A stretch of DNA of 64,000 bases. Source: Comamonadaceae bacterium. Lineage in GTDB: Bacteria; Pseudomonadota; Gammaproteobacteria; Burkholderiales; Burkholderiaceae_C. The DNA is taken from the NCBI GenBank assembly GCA_947455465.1, contig CANGNS010000007.1, forward strand, positions 62,001 through 126,000, read 5' to 3'. Under the pieces are notes generated by a model. It was given only the letters and a program-made list of their open reading frames with translations. It was not told where the DNA came from and made no database searches. Below are positions 1 to 9,599 of this stretch, piece after piece. Position numbers and translations under genes: made by a program. How positions within the stretch are numbered: the first letter of the stretch is position 1; every line of letters starts with the position of its first letter.

Positions 1-1004
1 TCCGCGAGGCAGGCCCGGTGCAGCAGATTTTTACTCAGGCACAAGACGCTTACACCAAGGCCTTGCTCAGTTGCCGCCCCAGCCCCGAACGCTTGGGCCA
101 ACGCCTCTTAACCATCGACGACTGGATGCAGTCCGACACCTCCGGCGCCATGGCCCAGACCCTGCCGGCAGAGGTCGCCCCGCCCAGCACGCAAGCGGCC
201 AACGACGCACCCTTGTTGGAAGTGCGGCACTTGCGCAAAGTGTTTGAGGTCGGAGGCGCTTGGTTTGGCAAAAAGCAGTTTGTCGCGGTGCAGGACGTCA
301 GCTTTTCGATGTTCAAGGGCAAGACGGTCGGCCTGGTCGGCGAATCGGGCTCGGGCAAAACCACGGTAGGTTTGGCCATGCTGCGCCTGCACCAGGCCAG
401 CGGCGGCGAAGTGCTGATGGGCGGACGCAATCTACTGGCGCTGTCCAAAGCCGAATTTGCGCCCTATAAGCGGCATTTGCAGATTGTTTTTCAGAACCCC
501 TATGCCTCGCTCAACCCGCGCTTTACCGTAGCCGAGGTATTGGACGAGCCCATGCGACTGCACGGTCTGGGTGGCGATGCGGCAGGGCGCAAGCGCATTG
601 CGCAGCGCCTGCTCGACCAGGTGGGCATGCCCGCCAGCAGCATGGGGCGCTATCCATTTGAGTTCTCGGGCGGCCAGCGCCAGCGTATCGCGATTGCGCG
701 CAGCCTGAGCTTATCGCCGCAGGTGCTGGTGCTTGACGAAGCGGTCTCGGCGCTGGACGTGTCGGTGCAAGCGCAGGTGCTCAATCTGCTCAAAGACCTG
801 CAGGCCGAACTGGCACTGAGCTATTTGTTTATCTCGCACGACCTGGACGTGGTGCGCCACATGGCCGATACGCTGCTGGTCATGCACCAAGGCCAGGTGC
901 TCGAGCAAGGCGATGCAGCCACCTTGTACGCACAGCCGCAGTCCGATTACACCCGCCAGCTACTGGCCGCCGCACCGCGCTTGCAGTTCCGCCCGGCCGC
1001 TTAA
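1..1004 (+). CDS. Oligopeptide ABC transporter ATP-binding protein, C-terminal part (5' end outside window)
   Basis: The reading frame is open from base 3, so the gene begins upstream and only its last ~333 codons are visible. The first ~40 residues look like the C-terminal tail that ends an oligopeptide NBD (IF..A..AYTKALL, then RLLTIDDW). A complete second ATPase domain follows, with Walker A GESGSGKTT, Q-loop QNPYASLNP, signature FSGGQRQR and Walker B VLVLDEAVSALD. This points to a dual-NBD protein of the GsiA/YejF type that energises dipeptide, oligopeptide or glutathione uptake. The GTG at base 18 is unlikely to be the true start because the family tail continues upstream of it. The substrate cannot be read from this fragment. 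Confidence 0.9.
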   Translation, partial: REAGPVQQIFTQAQDAYTKALLSCRPSPERLGQRLLTIDDWMQSDTSGAMAQTLPAEVAPPSTQAANDAPLLEVRHLRKVFEVGGAWFGKKQFVAVQDVSFSMFKGKTVGLVGESGSGKTTVGLAMLRLHQASGGEVLMGGRNLLALSKAEFAPYKRHLQIVFQNPYASLNPRFTVAEVLDEPMRLHGLGGDAAGRKRIAQRLLDQVGMPASSMGRYPFEFSGGQRQRIAIARSLSLSPQVLVLDEAVSALDVSVQAQVLNLLKDLQAELALSYLFISHDLDVVRHMADTLLVMHQGQVLEQGDAATLYAQPQSDYTRQLLAAAPRLQFRPAA

Positions 1005-1023
1005 GCGCAGCCCACCACTGCGC

Positions 1024-3813
1024 TTAAGGCCGCGCGCCCGTAGCGGCTTTGTTTTTTGCGGCCGCGAAGTCGCCCGCGTAGACGTGCATCAGCTGCCCCG
1101 GCACGATCCATCGGGCGAAGGCGGCATGGACATCTTGCACCGTGGCGCCAGCTATCTGTGCGTATAACTTGTCAGCAAAGGCCATGGTGCGCCCTAGGCG
1201 CCCATTGTCCAACTGCATTTGCGCCAAGGCGCCGTCCTGAGACCAACGGGTCAAGCGTTGCTGGTCCAGACTTTTCTTGGCGTCTTGCAATTCGGCCTCG
1301 GTAATTCCACTGGCCAGCAAACGCGCAAGTTCCTGGGCCACCGCTTGCTCCACTTTGGCACGGTTTTCAGGGGCGAAGATGGCCCACAAAGTCAGTTTTC
1401 CCGCGGGTTCATAGGCTGACACGCTTATTTCGCTTCCTGCGCCGTAGCTGATACCTTCCTGCTGGCGCAAGCGCTCTAGCAAACGCGACTGTGTGCCGCC
1501 GCCCAGAATTTCGTTGGCGAGCAAAAGCGCTGCATAGTCAGGCATGGTGTCTTGCACCTTCAGAGGTAGGGCGGCCAGGTACAGGGCGTTGGCTTTGTCA
1601 GGCGTCTCCAATTGCACGGTAGACGGTTTGGGCTCAGCGGCCACCCTGTGCAAGCGCACAAAAGGCTGTTTGCTAGACCACCCGGCAAACAGCGTGCCCG
1701 CTGCCGTTTGCGCCCAGGCCGGGTCAAAGTCGCCCGCCATGGCGAAATGCGCCGACGCGGCGCCAGCCAAATCGGCATATGCGGCCTTGACCTGCGGCAG
1801 GCGCAGCACTTGGAGGTCGGCAATGCGTTCCTCCAAGCTGCGGGCGTAGCGAATGTCCTGGCGGCGTCCGATATTGTTCAGGCCACGCGCCAACGCGTTG
1901 ATTGCCAGCGCCTCGGGGTCGCTGCGCTGGGCGTTGACGAAGGTTAGCGCTTGGCTGCGTGCCTGTTCGAACTCGGCGGCCGAAAACGTGGGCGCGCGCA
2001 AGATATCACGCAGCAAGGGCATCAGCGCCGGCAGGCTGGCTCGCACCGTTTCAAACTGCAGCACCAGACTTTGCGCTTGCTGGCTGACCGAGAGCTTGGT
2101 TTTGAGTGCGTCCAGCGCGGTGCTGATCTCGCTGCGACTGCGTCGCCCCGCGCCACGCGGCAGCAAAGTGGCCATCAGCTCGAGCGCACTGGCGCGCCCG
2201 GACAGCGATTTTTCGTCGCCGAGCTCGATCAGGATCTGGCCCGACACCGTCTGCCCGCGTGTCTTTTTCGGAATCCATAAGAGTCGCGTTCCGCCGGGCA
2301 AGGTGCTGCGCAGCGTGTGTTCTTCGATCGCGGTAGGTGTGAGCGCAAAGACCTCGCCCTGGGCCACGGCAGGCTTGCCCTGGTAATCGGCGAGCATATC
2401 GGCCACCGCGGGCGTGGCGGGAATTTCGGTGCGTTGGGGCTTGGCAACGGGCACGAACTGGCCCAGGGTGCGGTTACTGGCTTGTAAATAGTGCAGAGCT
2501 ACGCGCTGCACGTCCGCCAGCGTCAATGCCTCTATCCGATCGCGTTGGAGAAAATACAAGCGCCAGTCGCCTTTGGCGATAGCCTCCGACAGCGCAATAG
2601 CCAGGCCCTGCGCATTGTTGATGGTGTTATCAAAATCACTAAGCAAAGACGCTTTGGCGCGCGCCAACTCGGCCGCCGTAATGGGCTTGCGCGCGACGCC
2701 TTCGATCTGCTCCAACATCGCCAGGCGCGCTTGGGACAGGGAGTGGGATTTGTCCAGCTCCAGCCAGAAAATCATGCAGCCCGGCTCGGCAAAGTCCAGC
2801 ATCCACAGCGAGCTTTGCGAAGCCATTTTGCGCTCGACCAGTTGCGTATGCAAGCGGCCCGCAGGCGGCGAGGCCAAGATTTCGCCCACTACGGCCAAGG
2901 CGGCTGTGTCAGGGTGGGCACCGGCCGATATCAAATACAGCGCAGCCAGGTAGTAACTGTCGGCGACGCGGTGGACGGTGACCTCACGGGCGCCATCGCG
3001 CGGCGCCTCGCGGGTGTAGGTCGGCTCCAGCACCCGGGTGGGCCGGGGCACAGGACCAAAGCTTTGCTCCACCATCGCTAGGGCTTGGGCAGACTCGAAA
3101 GCACCGGCAATCACCAAAACCGCGTTATCGGGCTGGTAGTACTTGCGGTAGAAGGCTTGCAGGCGCTCGATCTGCACGTTCTCCACGTCGCTGCGGGCGC
3201 CGATAGTGTCTTTGCCGTAGTTGTGCCAATCAAAAGTCGCTGCCAGCATCTGTTTGTAGAGCACCGACTCGGGGCGGTTTTCACCGGACTCCATTTCGTT
3301 GCGGACCACCGAAAACTCTTTGTCTAGGTCAGCGCGGGCAATCCAACTGTTGACCATGCGGTCCGCCTCCATGCCCAGCACCCAGCGCAAGTTCTCGGGC
3401 GAGGCGGCAAAGGTCTCAAAGTAGTTGGTGCGGTCGGTGTAGGTGCTGCCGTTGAAATCCATGCCGCGCTTACCCAGGGCGGTCATGATATTGCCCTGGC
3501 TGGGCGTGCCTTTAAACACCATGTGCTCGAGCAGATGCGCCATGCCGCTTTCACCATAGTTCTCGTGGCGGCTACCGACCAGGTAGGTGATATTGACCGT
3601 CGTGGTCGGCTTGGAGTCATCGGGCGCGAGCAGCACGCGCAGGCCATTGGGTAGCTGGTATTCGCTAATACCCTCCACACTGCGCACCCGCTGCGCCATG
3701 CCTGCACCGGGGACCTCGGGCAATTGGGCGTAGGCATTGGCCGCAAAGCCCAGACAGACGACACTTGCCAAACAAACGGCGGTGGCCCGTCGGACCCAGG
3801 TCGTGCTTTGCAT
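1024..3813 (-). CDS. Periplasmic M16 family zinc metalloprotease, two-domain (pitrilysin/PqqL-like)
   Basis: 929 aa with a signal peptide (about residues 1-29, ending ANAYAQ), so periplasmic or envelope-located. The inverted zinc motif HLLEH lies at residues 93-97 and the third ligand is expected in NEMESGEN some 75 residues later. The length fits two tandem M16 units, the N-terminal one catalytic and the C-terminal one probably a substrate-cradle half. The family cuts peptides and small proteins. It lies 16 bp downstream of the ABC/M1 fusion gene and is probably the last gene of that operon. It is very similar to the M16 protein at 16548-19292, nearly identical around the active site, so the two look like local duplicates. 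Substrate unknown. Confidence 0.93.
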   Translation of the reverse strand: MQSTTWVRRATAVCLASVVCLGFAANAYAQLPEVPGAGMAQRVRSVEGISEYQLPNGLRVLLAPDDSKPTTTVNITYLVGSRHENYGESGMAHLLEHMVFKGTPSQGNIMTALGKRGMDFNGSTYTDRTNYFETFAASPENLRWVLGMEADRMVNSWIARADLDKEFSVVRNEMESGENRPESVLYKQMLAATFDWHNYGKDTIGARSDVENVQIERLQAFYRKYYQPDNAVLVIAGAFESAQALAMVEQSFGPVPRPTRVLEPTYTREAPRDGAREVTVHRVADSYYLAALYLISAGAHPDTAALAVVGEILASPPAGRLHTQLVERKMASQSSLWMLDFAEPGCMIFWLELDKSHSLSQARLAMLEQIEGVARKPITAAELARAKASLLSDFDNTINNAQGLAIALSEAIAKGDWRLYFLQRDRIEALTLADVQRVALHYLQASNRTLGQFVPVAKPQRTEIPATPAVADMLADYQGKPAVAQGEVFALTPTAIEEHTLRSTLPGGTRLLWIPKKTRGQTVSGQILIELGDEKSLSGRASALELMATLLPRGAGRRSRSEISTALDALKTKLSVSQQAQSLVLQFETVRASLPALMPLLRDILRAPTFSAAEFEQARSQALTFVNAQRSDPEALAINALARGLNNIGRRQDIRYARSLEERIADLQVLRLPQVKAAYADLAGAASAHFAMAGDFDPAWAQTAAGTLFAGWSSKQPFVRLHRVAAEPKPSTVQLETPDKANALYLAALPLKVQDTMPDYAALLLANEILGGGTQSRLLERLRQQEGISYGAGSEISVSAYEPAGKLTLWAIFAPENRAKVEQAVAQELARLLASGITEAELQDAKKSLDQQRLTRWSQDGALAQMQLDNGRLGRTMAFADKLYAQIAGATVQDVHAAFARWIVPGQLMHVYAGDFAAAKNKAATGARP

Positions 3814-3829
3814 GAAGAAACTCTACTTT

Positions 3830-6800
3830 CTAGGGCGCAGAACCCGGCGGGTCCACTTTGACCAGATTGTCATTGGAGTTGCGGTCGATCCGCACATTAA
3901 AAGGATCTACGCCGACAAAAGCCGGTGGCTTGTCCGTCACCATATGCACTTCCTGGCTGCCCGAACGCAATGCGACGCGCTGCAAAGCCAGCACCGCCTC
4001 GGGGCCATAGCCTTTTTTGGCGGGCTCTGCGCTGAAGGCGCCGATGTCGAACGATTCGGCTAAGGGCGTCTCGGTCTCCTTGCCTTTGCCGTCAGCGTAA
4101 TACTTGTTGGCCTGCACCGTAAACCGAACGTCAAACTTGCCATCCGCGCGCACTTGTACCGAAGGCGCACTGGCCTTGAGATCATAGAGCGTTATTTTTT
4201 CGAACAAATCGGCAATCAGTGCGTGCTGCGCTGGATTCACCTCGGCGCGCAAGAGCCGCAGGAAATCCGTGCTCGCCGGATAAGGTGCGCTTTTAAAGGC
4301 AAATTGCGCCAATAGCTTTTGCAAAGCGCGGTTGACCGCTGCTTCGCCAACCTCCTCTTTGAGCGCGTACATGGCCAGCCCGCCCTTTTGGTAATGGATG
4401 TAGCCCTGATTCTCGACACGGTACAGCGGCAACTCCTCCAGCACTTCGCCACCCCGGCTGCGCAAATAGCCATCTAGCTCGTATTTCAAAAACTTGCGAA
4501 TTTGCTCGCGTCCGTACAGCTTTTCCATCACCAAAAGTGCGCTGTACTGGGCAAAGGACTCACTGAGCAAGGTCATGCCCTGCTTGTCCGCACCGATGAT
4601 CTGGTGCGCCCACCACTGGTGGGCCACTTCGTGGGCGGTGACATAGGTCACCAGATCGATCTTGCTGTCGCGCGAGGCATCCTTGAAATTTTGGATAAAG
4701 CCAATCGACTCGGAATAGGGCACCGTGTTTGCAAAGGACTGTGCAAAAGATGCATAGGCCGGAAACTCCAGGACACGCAATTGGCGAAATTGAAAAGGTG
4801 AGAATTTGTCGCTAAAAACATCCAGACTCACTTTCATGGCGTCCAGCATGCGCTGAACGTTGTGCCCATGGGGTGGATGAAAGTACACCGCCAACTCCAC
4901 CGCCGAGCCCTGCGGGCTTTTCCATTGGTCTTTTTGCACAGCGTAACGGGCCGACTGCAGGGAGAAAAAGTTGTGAATCGGCGCCTCGGTGCGGGTAACC
5001 ACGGTGCGTCGTCCATTGGCAACCGTGTCGCTCACGGTATAGCCCGGTGCGACCGGCGTCTGATCTGCATCGGTGCTCAGCGTGATATGGGCTTGTACCC
5101 AATCGCTATCGTGGCGCAGGTAATGGTGGGCGCTGGCTTGCGTATCCTCCAACTTGGCAGGCCGCAACTCGGCGGGCAATCCATATTTGCGCCGTTTGGC
5201 CCGGTCTTGCAAAAACGCGGCGCGGTTAACTCCCAACTGGGGGGTAAGCTCAAAATTATTCAAAAAACTCCCGTTGTCCACGATGCGAGTTTGGTTGTCT
5301 TCATTTCTGAACCCTGTCTGCTGCAAAGTGTTCGAGAAATGCAGGACACGTTGCTCGCCTACAGCCAGTGGCTGGTCCAGTCGGTAAATGCGGTAGCCAA
5401 AGCGCGGGTACTCTTTCTCCAAGGTCGCCCCTTGCATTTGCAAGGCCAGGTCTTGGGCATCGGGGTCCGATTGCACATGCACTTGGGTCAAGGTCGCCCC
5501 GCTGCGGTTTTCCAGAAGGTAGCTTCCGCGCGTGGTCGCCCGTTGCGACTGGGGATACAGCGCCACATCGAGGGTGACTTCAACAATGGTGGGCTGGGGC
5601 AAACTCTCAAAGCCGAGTAGCTGCTTCTCCATATCAGCTGCCAGGGTTTCCCGTTCGTCACGAATCTCGTAGCGGTTGAGCACATTGGTGTTGTAAAAAA
5701 TCCAGGCGCCAAGGCCCGCCCAGGTGACTACCGCACCCAGCAAAAGCACCATGACCGAACCGTGCAAACGCGCGGCTAGGCGCCGCCAGCGGGGCAGTAA
5801 TGCGGTATCCACGCCCCGGCGCCACATCAGATGGCTCAACACCAGCAAAATGCCTGCAAAGCTGCACCAGTACAACTGCATCCAGGCCCGGCCTACCCAA
5901 AAATGGCCTGATCCATTCATATCAGACAAAGGCACGCTCGTACTGCCGGCGTAGTTGTATAAATTGTGTTCAAAGCCCAGGTTGGCCAGCACCATGGTCG
6001 ATACGATGTAGACCAGCATGACCGCCCAGCCGCTGAACTTGTTGGGCACCAAGGTCTGCACAAAAATGGCCAGCACGGCAAGCAAGAAAGCCTCTACCAG
6101 ACGCGGCGCAATAAACCACGCGCCGTAGGCGCCAAGCTCTACGTCGGTAAAACCATGGGCCATTTGAAAGGCGATACCACCGAGCACCGCGGCAAGGTAA
6201 GTTGCCAGCAACACGCCAGCGATAGCCAGCACCTTGGGCAGCATAAATGACCAATCCGGGGCGGCACTGGCACCCACGATTTCGTGCATGCGGCGGTCCC
6301 GGTCACGCCAGACCAGCTCGCCAGCGTAAAAGACCGCGATGATGAAAGTAAACAGCGTGTATGCGCCATTGAGCGCAGCAATCACATTGCGGGTGACCGG
6401 GAAAAACTCCACGCCACGCTGCTCTACCGTGCCTGTCATTGCGCCCAAGGCATTGAATAAGCCCAGCACCAGCAAAACAATAAAAGCCGGACTGCGCAGC
6501 ACATAGGCCAGGTCAAACCGCACCAAGGCCCAACATTGCGCTAGCGCACGCCCTGCGCCAGTGCTGCCCTGCGGGAGCGGGCCCGGGGTTGGCGCTGCCT
6601 CGCCATCGTCGGCCAGTTTGTCCACTTTCTGGGCCGACGCGCCAGCCGATGCATCGAAGCGAAACACTGCATAGGCCAGCGCCAAAAATACCAAAGCCAT
6701 ACCTGCCCAGAGCAGGCGGTTGTACAAAATCAGGCCCGTCATCGCCGGCAACTGGGTGTTGCGCTCGGCAGCGGTCCAGTAGCGGGTCAGCTGGTTGAAG

Positions 6801-7441
6801 GCACTGAGTCCAAAGGGATCGGTCCACGCCGAGACCGTATCCCAGGCCGGGTCACGCAGCATCATGCGCGAGCCGATAAACAGCACCAAGAAAGCAATAA
6901 CGCCTATAAATGTCCACATGAGCGAGCGCGTCGCTGTGGCCAACGCAAAAAATGCGGCGGCGGTAAGCAACAAAGTGGGGACACCGAAATACAGAAAAGC
7001 TAGCCCGTAGTGCCGCAATACGGTGGGACCCAAAGTTTCCGGGTCGATCCAGGGCATCTGGCTGCCGATGAGCATCCCCAAGGGCACGGCCGCCATGACG
7101 GCCAGAACTGCCACAAAGGCGCCACAAAAGCGGCCTACCAAATAGTCAAATTTACCAATCCGTGTACTGCGCACCAGGGGTGCGAAACCGGTCTCGTCGT
7201 CGCGTATGACCACGTTGGCGACAAAGGCCGTCACCACAAAAAGGCCAAACAAATTGAGGATCGCAATTGTTTGCGCAATGGCGTAAGGCGCGTTGGCATG
7301 GACATTGCCGCCCGCACCGATACGTATGTTTTCAGACGCCACGCTGCCAAAAGCAAACAAAAAGAACAGGGCAAACGCCACTACAAACAAGGGCGAACGC
7401 AGTTGGTAGCGGGCCTCAAACCGGGCGATAGCGCTAAACAT
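3830..7441 (-). CDS. ABC-2 type permease fused to an M1 family aminopeptidase domain
   Basis: 1203 aa. The N-terminal ~570 residues hold about a dozen hydrophobic segments in two ABC-2-like blocks, starting with a cytoplasmic MFSAIARFEARYQLRSP segment typical of these permeases. The C-terminal ~550 residues are an M1 metallopeptidase with HEVAH at 937-941 and a downstream Glu (about E961, in LLSESFAQY), which are the zinc ligands. Its ATPase partner is the next gene upstream, 8 bp away. The architecture predicts an inner-membrane exporter with an outward-facing aminopeptidase that could trim peptides during or after export. This fusion family is recurrent in proteobacterial genomes, but I know of no defined substrate. 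Confidence 0.93.
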   Translation of the reverse strand: MFSAIARFEARYQLRSPLFVVAFALFFLFAFGSVASENIRIGAGGNVHANAPYAIAQTIAILNLFGLFVVTAFVANVVIRDDETGFAPLVRSTRIGKFDYLVGRFCGAFVAVLAVMAAVPLGMLIGSQMPWIDPETLGPTVLRHYGLAFLYFGVPTLLLTAAAFFALATATRSLMWTFIGVIAFLVLFIGSRMMLRDPAWDTVSAWTDPFGLSAFNQLTRYWTAAERNTQLPAMTGLILYNRLLWAGMALVFLALAYAVFRFDASAGASAQKVDKLADDGEAAPTPGPLPQGSTGAGRALAQCWALVRFDLAYVLRSPAFIVLLVLGLFNALGAMTGTVEQRGVEFFPVTRNVIAALNGAYTLFTFIIAVFYAGELVWRDRDRRMHEIVGASAAPDWSFMLPKVLAIAGVLLATYLAAVLGGIAFQMAHGFTDVELGAYGAWFIAPRLVEAFLLAVLAIFVQTLVPNKFSGWAVMLVYIVSTMVLANLGFEHNLYNYAGSTSVPLSDMNGSGHFWVGRAWMQLYWCSFAGILLVLSHLMWRRGVDTALLPRWRRLAARLHGSVMVLLLGAVVTWAGLGAWIFYNTNVLNRYEIRDERETLAADMEKQLLGFESLPQPTIVEVTLDVALYPQSQRATTRGSYLLENRSGATLTQVHVQSDPDAQDLALQMQGATLEKEYPRFGYRIYRLDQPLAVGEQRVLHFSNTLQQTGFRNEDNQTRIVDNGSFLNNFELTPQLGVNRAAFLQDRAKRRKYGLPAELRPAKLEDTQASAHHYLRHDSDWVQAHITLSTDADQTPVAPGYTVSDTVANGRRTVVTRTEAPIHNFFSLQSARYAVQKDQWKSPQGSAVELAVYFHPPHGHNVQRMLDAMKVSLDVFSDKFSPFQFRQLRVLEFPAYASFAQSFANTVPYSESIGFIQNFKDASRDSKIDLVTYVTAHEVAHQWWAHQIIGADKQGMTLLSESFAQYSALLVMEKLYGREQIRKFLKYELDGYLRSRGGEVLEELPLYRVENQGYIHYQKGGLAMYALKEEVGEAAVNRALQKLLAQFAFKSAPYPASTDFLRLLRAEVNPAQHALIADLFEKITLYDLKASAPSVQVRADGKFDVRFTVQANKYYADGKGKETETPLAESFDIGAFSAEPAKKGYGPEAVLALQRVALRSGSQEVHMVTDKPPAFVGVDPFNVRIDRNSNDNLVKVDPPGSAP

Positions 7442-7449
7442 GGCGCGGC

Positions 7450-8346
7450 TCAGACGGAGGCTGCCGCAGCGGCACGATGGCGGGCGCCTACGACGATCGA
7501 AAAATACAGATCCTCCAGGGAACCGGTAATCGCTTCAAAATGGGGGTCGGGTGCGTTATCGGCCAAGACATGCACAACGGTCTTGCCTGCGCGCAAGCGG
7601 TGGGCAATCACCTGATGCTCCTTGCGAAACTCGTCCAAGGCGCCCATGGCGATTTCGCGGCGCCACACCCTGCCCTGCAAACCTTGCACCAAGACCTCCG
7701 GCGCGCCTTGCAACAGCACGCGCCCGCCGACCATGACCGCCATTTGCGGGCACAGGGCGGACACATCGTCAACGATGTGGGTGGACAAAATTACGACCAC
7801 TTGCTCGCCAATTTCAACCAGCAAGTTGTTAAACCGGTTGCGCTCCTCTGGGTCCAGACCGGCGGTGGGCTCGTCCACAATAATCAGCTTGGGGTTGCCA
7901 ATGAGCGCCTGGGCAATGCCAAAGCGTTGGCGCATACCGCCCGAAAAACCGGCGACGGCTTTCTTGCGGACGTCCCATAAATTCACTTTGGCCAGCAAGG
8001 TCTCCACCGTGTCTTTGCGTGCGCCATGCCCAGTAATGCCTTTGAGTACCGCCAAGTGGTCCAGCAGCGCATAGGCACTGATGCGCGGGTATACGCCAAA
8101 GTCTTGTGGCAAATAGCCCAGCACCTGGCGCAATTTTTCAGGTTCGCGTACCACGTCAATATCGCCAAAGCGGATGCTGCCCTCGCTCGGAGTTTGCAGG
8201 CTGGCAATGCAGCGCATCAAGGTGGATTTGCCGGCGCCATTGGGGCCCAGCAAGCCAAACATGCCGGTAGGAATATGCAGGTTCACGCCGTCAAGCGCCT
8301 GGGTGCCGTTGGCATAGCGGTGCGAAAGCTGACTCAGTTCAAGCAT
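7450..8346 (-). CDS. ABC transporter ATP-binding protein (partner of the ABC-2/M1 permease)
   Basis: 298 aa, a single ABC ATPase domain with Walker A GPNGAGKST near residue 35, signature FSGGMRQRFGIAQAL and Walker B LIIVDEPTAGLDPEERNR. A C-terminal extension of ~80 residues (after MVGGRVLLQGAP) is typical of ABC-2 exporter ATPases. It is placed directly upstream of the permease/M1 fusion with an 8-bp gap, so it almost certainly energises that permease. A 59-bp gap separates it from the NatB-like gene upstream, which is compatible with one six-gene transcript. Confidence 0.93.
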   Translation of the reverse strand: MLELSQLSHRYANGTQALDGVNLHIPTGMFGLLGPNGAGKSTLMRCIASLQTPSEGSIRFGDIDVVREPEKLRQVLGYLPQDFGVYPRISAYALLDHLAVLKGITGHGARKDTVETLLAKVNLWDVRKKAVAGFSGGMRQRFGIAQALIGNPKLIIVDEPTAGLDPEERNRFNNLLVEIGEQVVVILSTHIVDDVSALCPQMAVMVGGRVLLQGAPEVLVQGLQGRVWRREIAMGALDEFRKEHQVIAHRLRAGKTVVHVLADNAPDPHFEAITGSLEDLYFSIVVGARHRAAAAASV

Positions 8347-8405
8347 GGAAAAAACCCTTTTTCATCAAAATCAGTACCCGACCACTGCCCGGCTTGCAAT
8401 GGGCG

Positions 8406-9599
8406 CTAACGCACCGCATTGCTGCGCATGGCCCGCCCCACATAGGCCAGGCCGGCCACCATCAGCAGCAAGCCGATCGCGCATGGAAGTAACCATTGCC
8501 ACGGCGCAATAGGCTCGGCGCGCAAAACATGCAGCATCAGGGTTTGTTGCGCCAAGGAGGGTACCAGGTAGTACCAATCGGGCTCAGCAGCATCATTGAG
8601 TAAAGACACCAGCGGCAACAACATAAACACCATCAACACCAGCGAATTGCCCGCTTGTGCTTCTTTAATGCTCTTGCCGCGAATGGACGAGGCCATTAAG
8701 AGCGCAGCGACCGCGCCCGCAAAAGGCAGGCAAATGAGGGCAAAAAGCAAGGCATCCGGTAGTCCATAACGGAACAGGGCTTGCAAGGCATCGCTGCGTA
8801 TAAGCAGCTGCGCCGGAATAAAGCTCAGACTGGTCAACAAGGCAATCACGGCAGCCAGCACAGCAACAGCCCCCCATTTGCCCAAGGCCAAGGCCCAGGG
8901 TGAGACCGGGTTCATCATCAAAGGTTCGAGCGAACTGCGCTCGCGCTCACCGGCCGTGGTGTCCATGGCCGCGCCCATGGCGCCGGTTAATACGGCAATG
9001 AGGACGTACAAAGGAATCATGGAACCCGTGAGCTGCGCCGCACGCGAGTTGGCATTGGCCAGATCACGCTCTTGCACCTCCAGCGGCTTGAGGCTGGCCA
9101 CGGCCACCCCGCGCAAGGCGAGGGTTAGGCCCACACGCTCCTGGGCGTAGGACTGCAACAAGTTGCGCGCGACATCGCGCGCCGTACTCGAGCCCCGGCT
9201 GCTGCTGTTCGCGTAGATTTCTACCGCTGGCATCTCTAAGGCCTGCAAGCGCTGCTCAAAATCGGCGGGCACCACCACAATGGCATCTTCCAGTTGGCCG
9301 GCCGCCAGCTTGTCCATGGCGTCGGCTGGCACAGCCTTGATGGTGTAGGCCTGGCGCTCGATAAAGTTTTGCAAACCCGGCGCGTACTGCATGCCTTGGG
9401 CATAAATTTCGCGCTTGTCGATGCGGTTTTCTTTCTCACTGGCCAAAGTGGAAATCAGCAGCAAAACGATCGGCCCCTGCACCAAACTCAGAAGCAACAC
9501 CGTGCGCAACGTGCGCCGGTCGCGCCAAGCGTCGCGGAGCTCCTTGAGGAACACCGCCACCCATTGGGCCAGAGCGCTGCTCTGTGTCGGTTGGCTCAT
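8406..9599 (-). CDS. ABC-2 type permease, NatB-like
   Basis: 397 aa. One N-terminal membrane helix (TVLLLSLVQGPIVLLLIS) is followed by a ~150-residue extracytoplasmic domain and then five to six helices, the layout of NatB/YhaP-type ABC-2 permeases. The AAMDTTAGERERSSLEPLM segment is a family hallmark. The gene overlaps the preceding NatA-like ATPase gene by 4 bp (ATGA), so the two are translationally coupled and form one exporter. Characterised NatAB proteins export sodium, but most homologues are unassigned and the cargo here is unknown. Confidence 0.92.
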   Translation of the reverse strand: MSQPTQSSALAQWVAVFLKELRDAWRDRRTLRTVLLLSLVQGPIVLLLISTLASEKENRIDKREIYAQGMQYAPGLQNFIERQAYTIKAVPADAMDKLAAGQLEDAIVVVPADFEQRLQALEMPAVEIYANSSSRGSSTARDVARNLLQSYAQERVGLTLALRGVAVASLKPLEVQERDLANANSRAAQLTGSMIPLYVLIAVLTGAMGAAMDTTAGERERSSLEPLMMNPVSPWALALGKWGAVAVLAAVIALLTSLSFIPAQLLIRSDALQALFRYGLPDALLFALICLPFAGAVAALLMASSIRGKSIKEAQAGNSLVLMVFMLLPLVSLLNDAAEPDWYYLVPSLAQQTLMLHVLRAEPIAPWQWLLPCAIGLLLMVAGLAYVGRAMRSNAVR

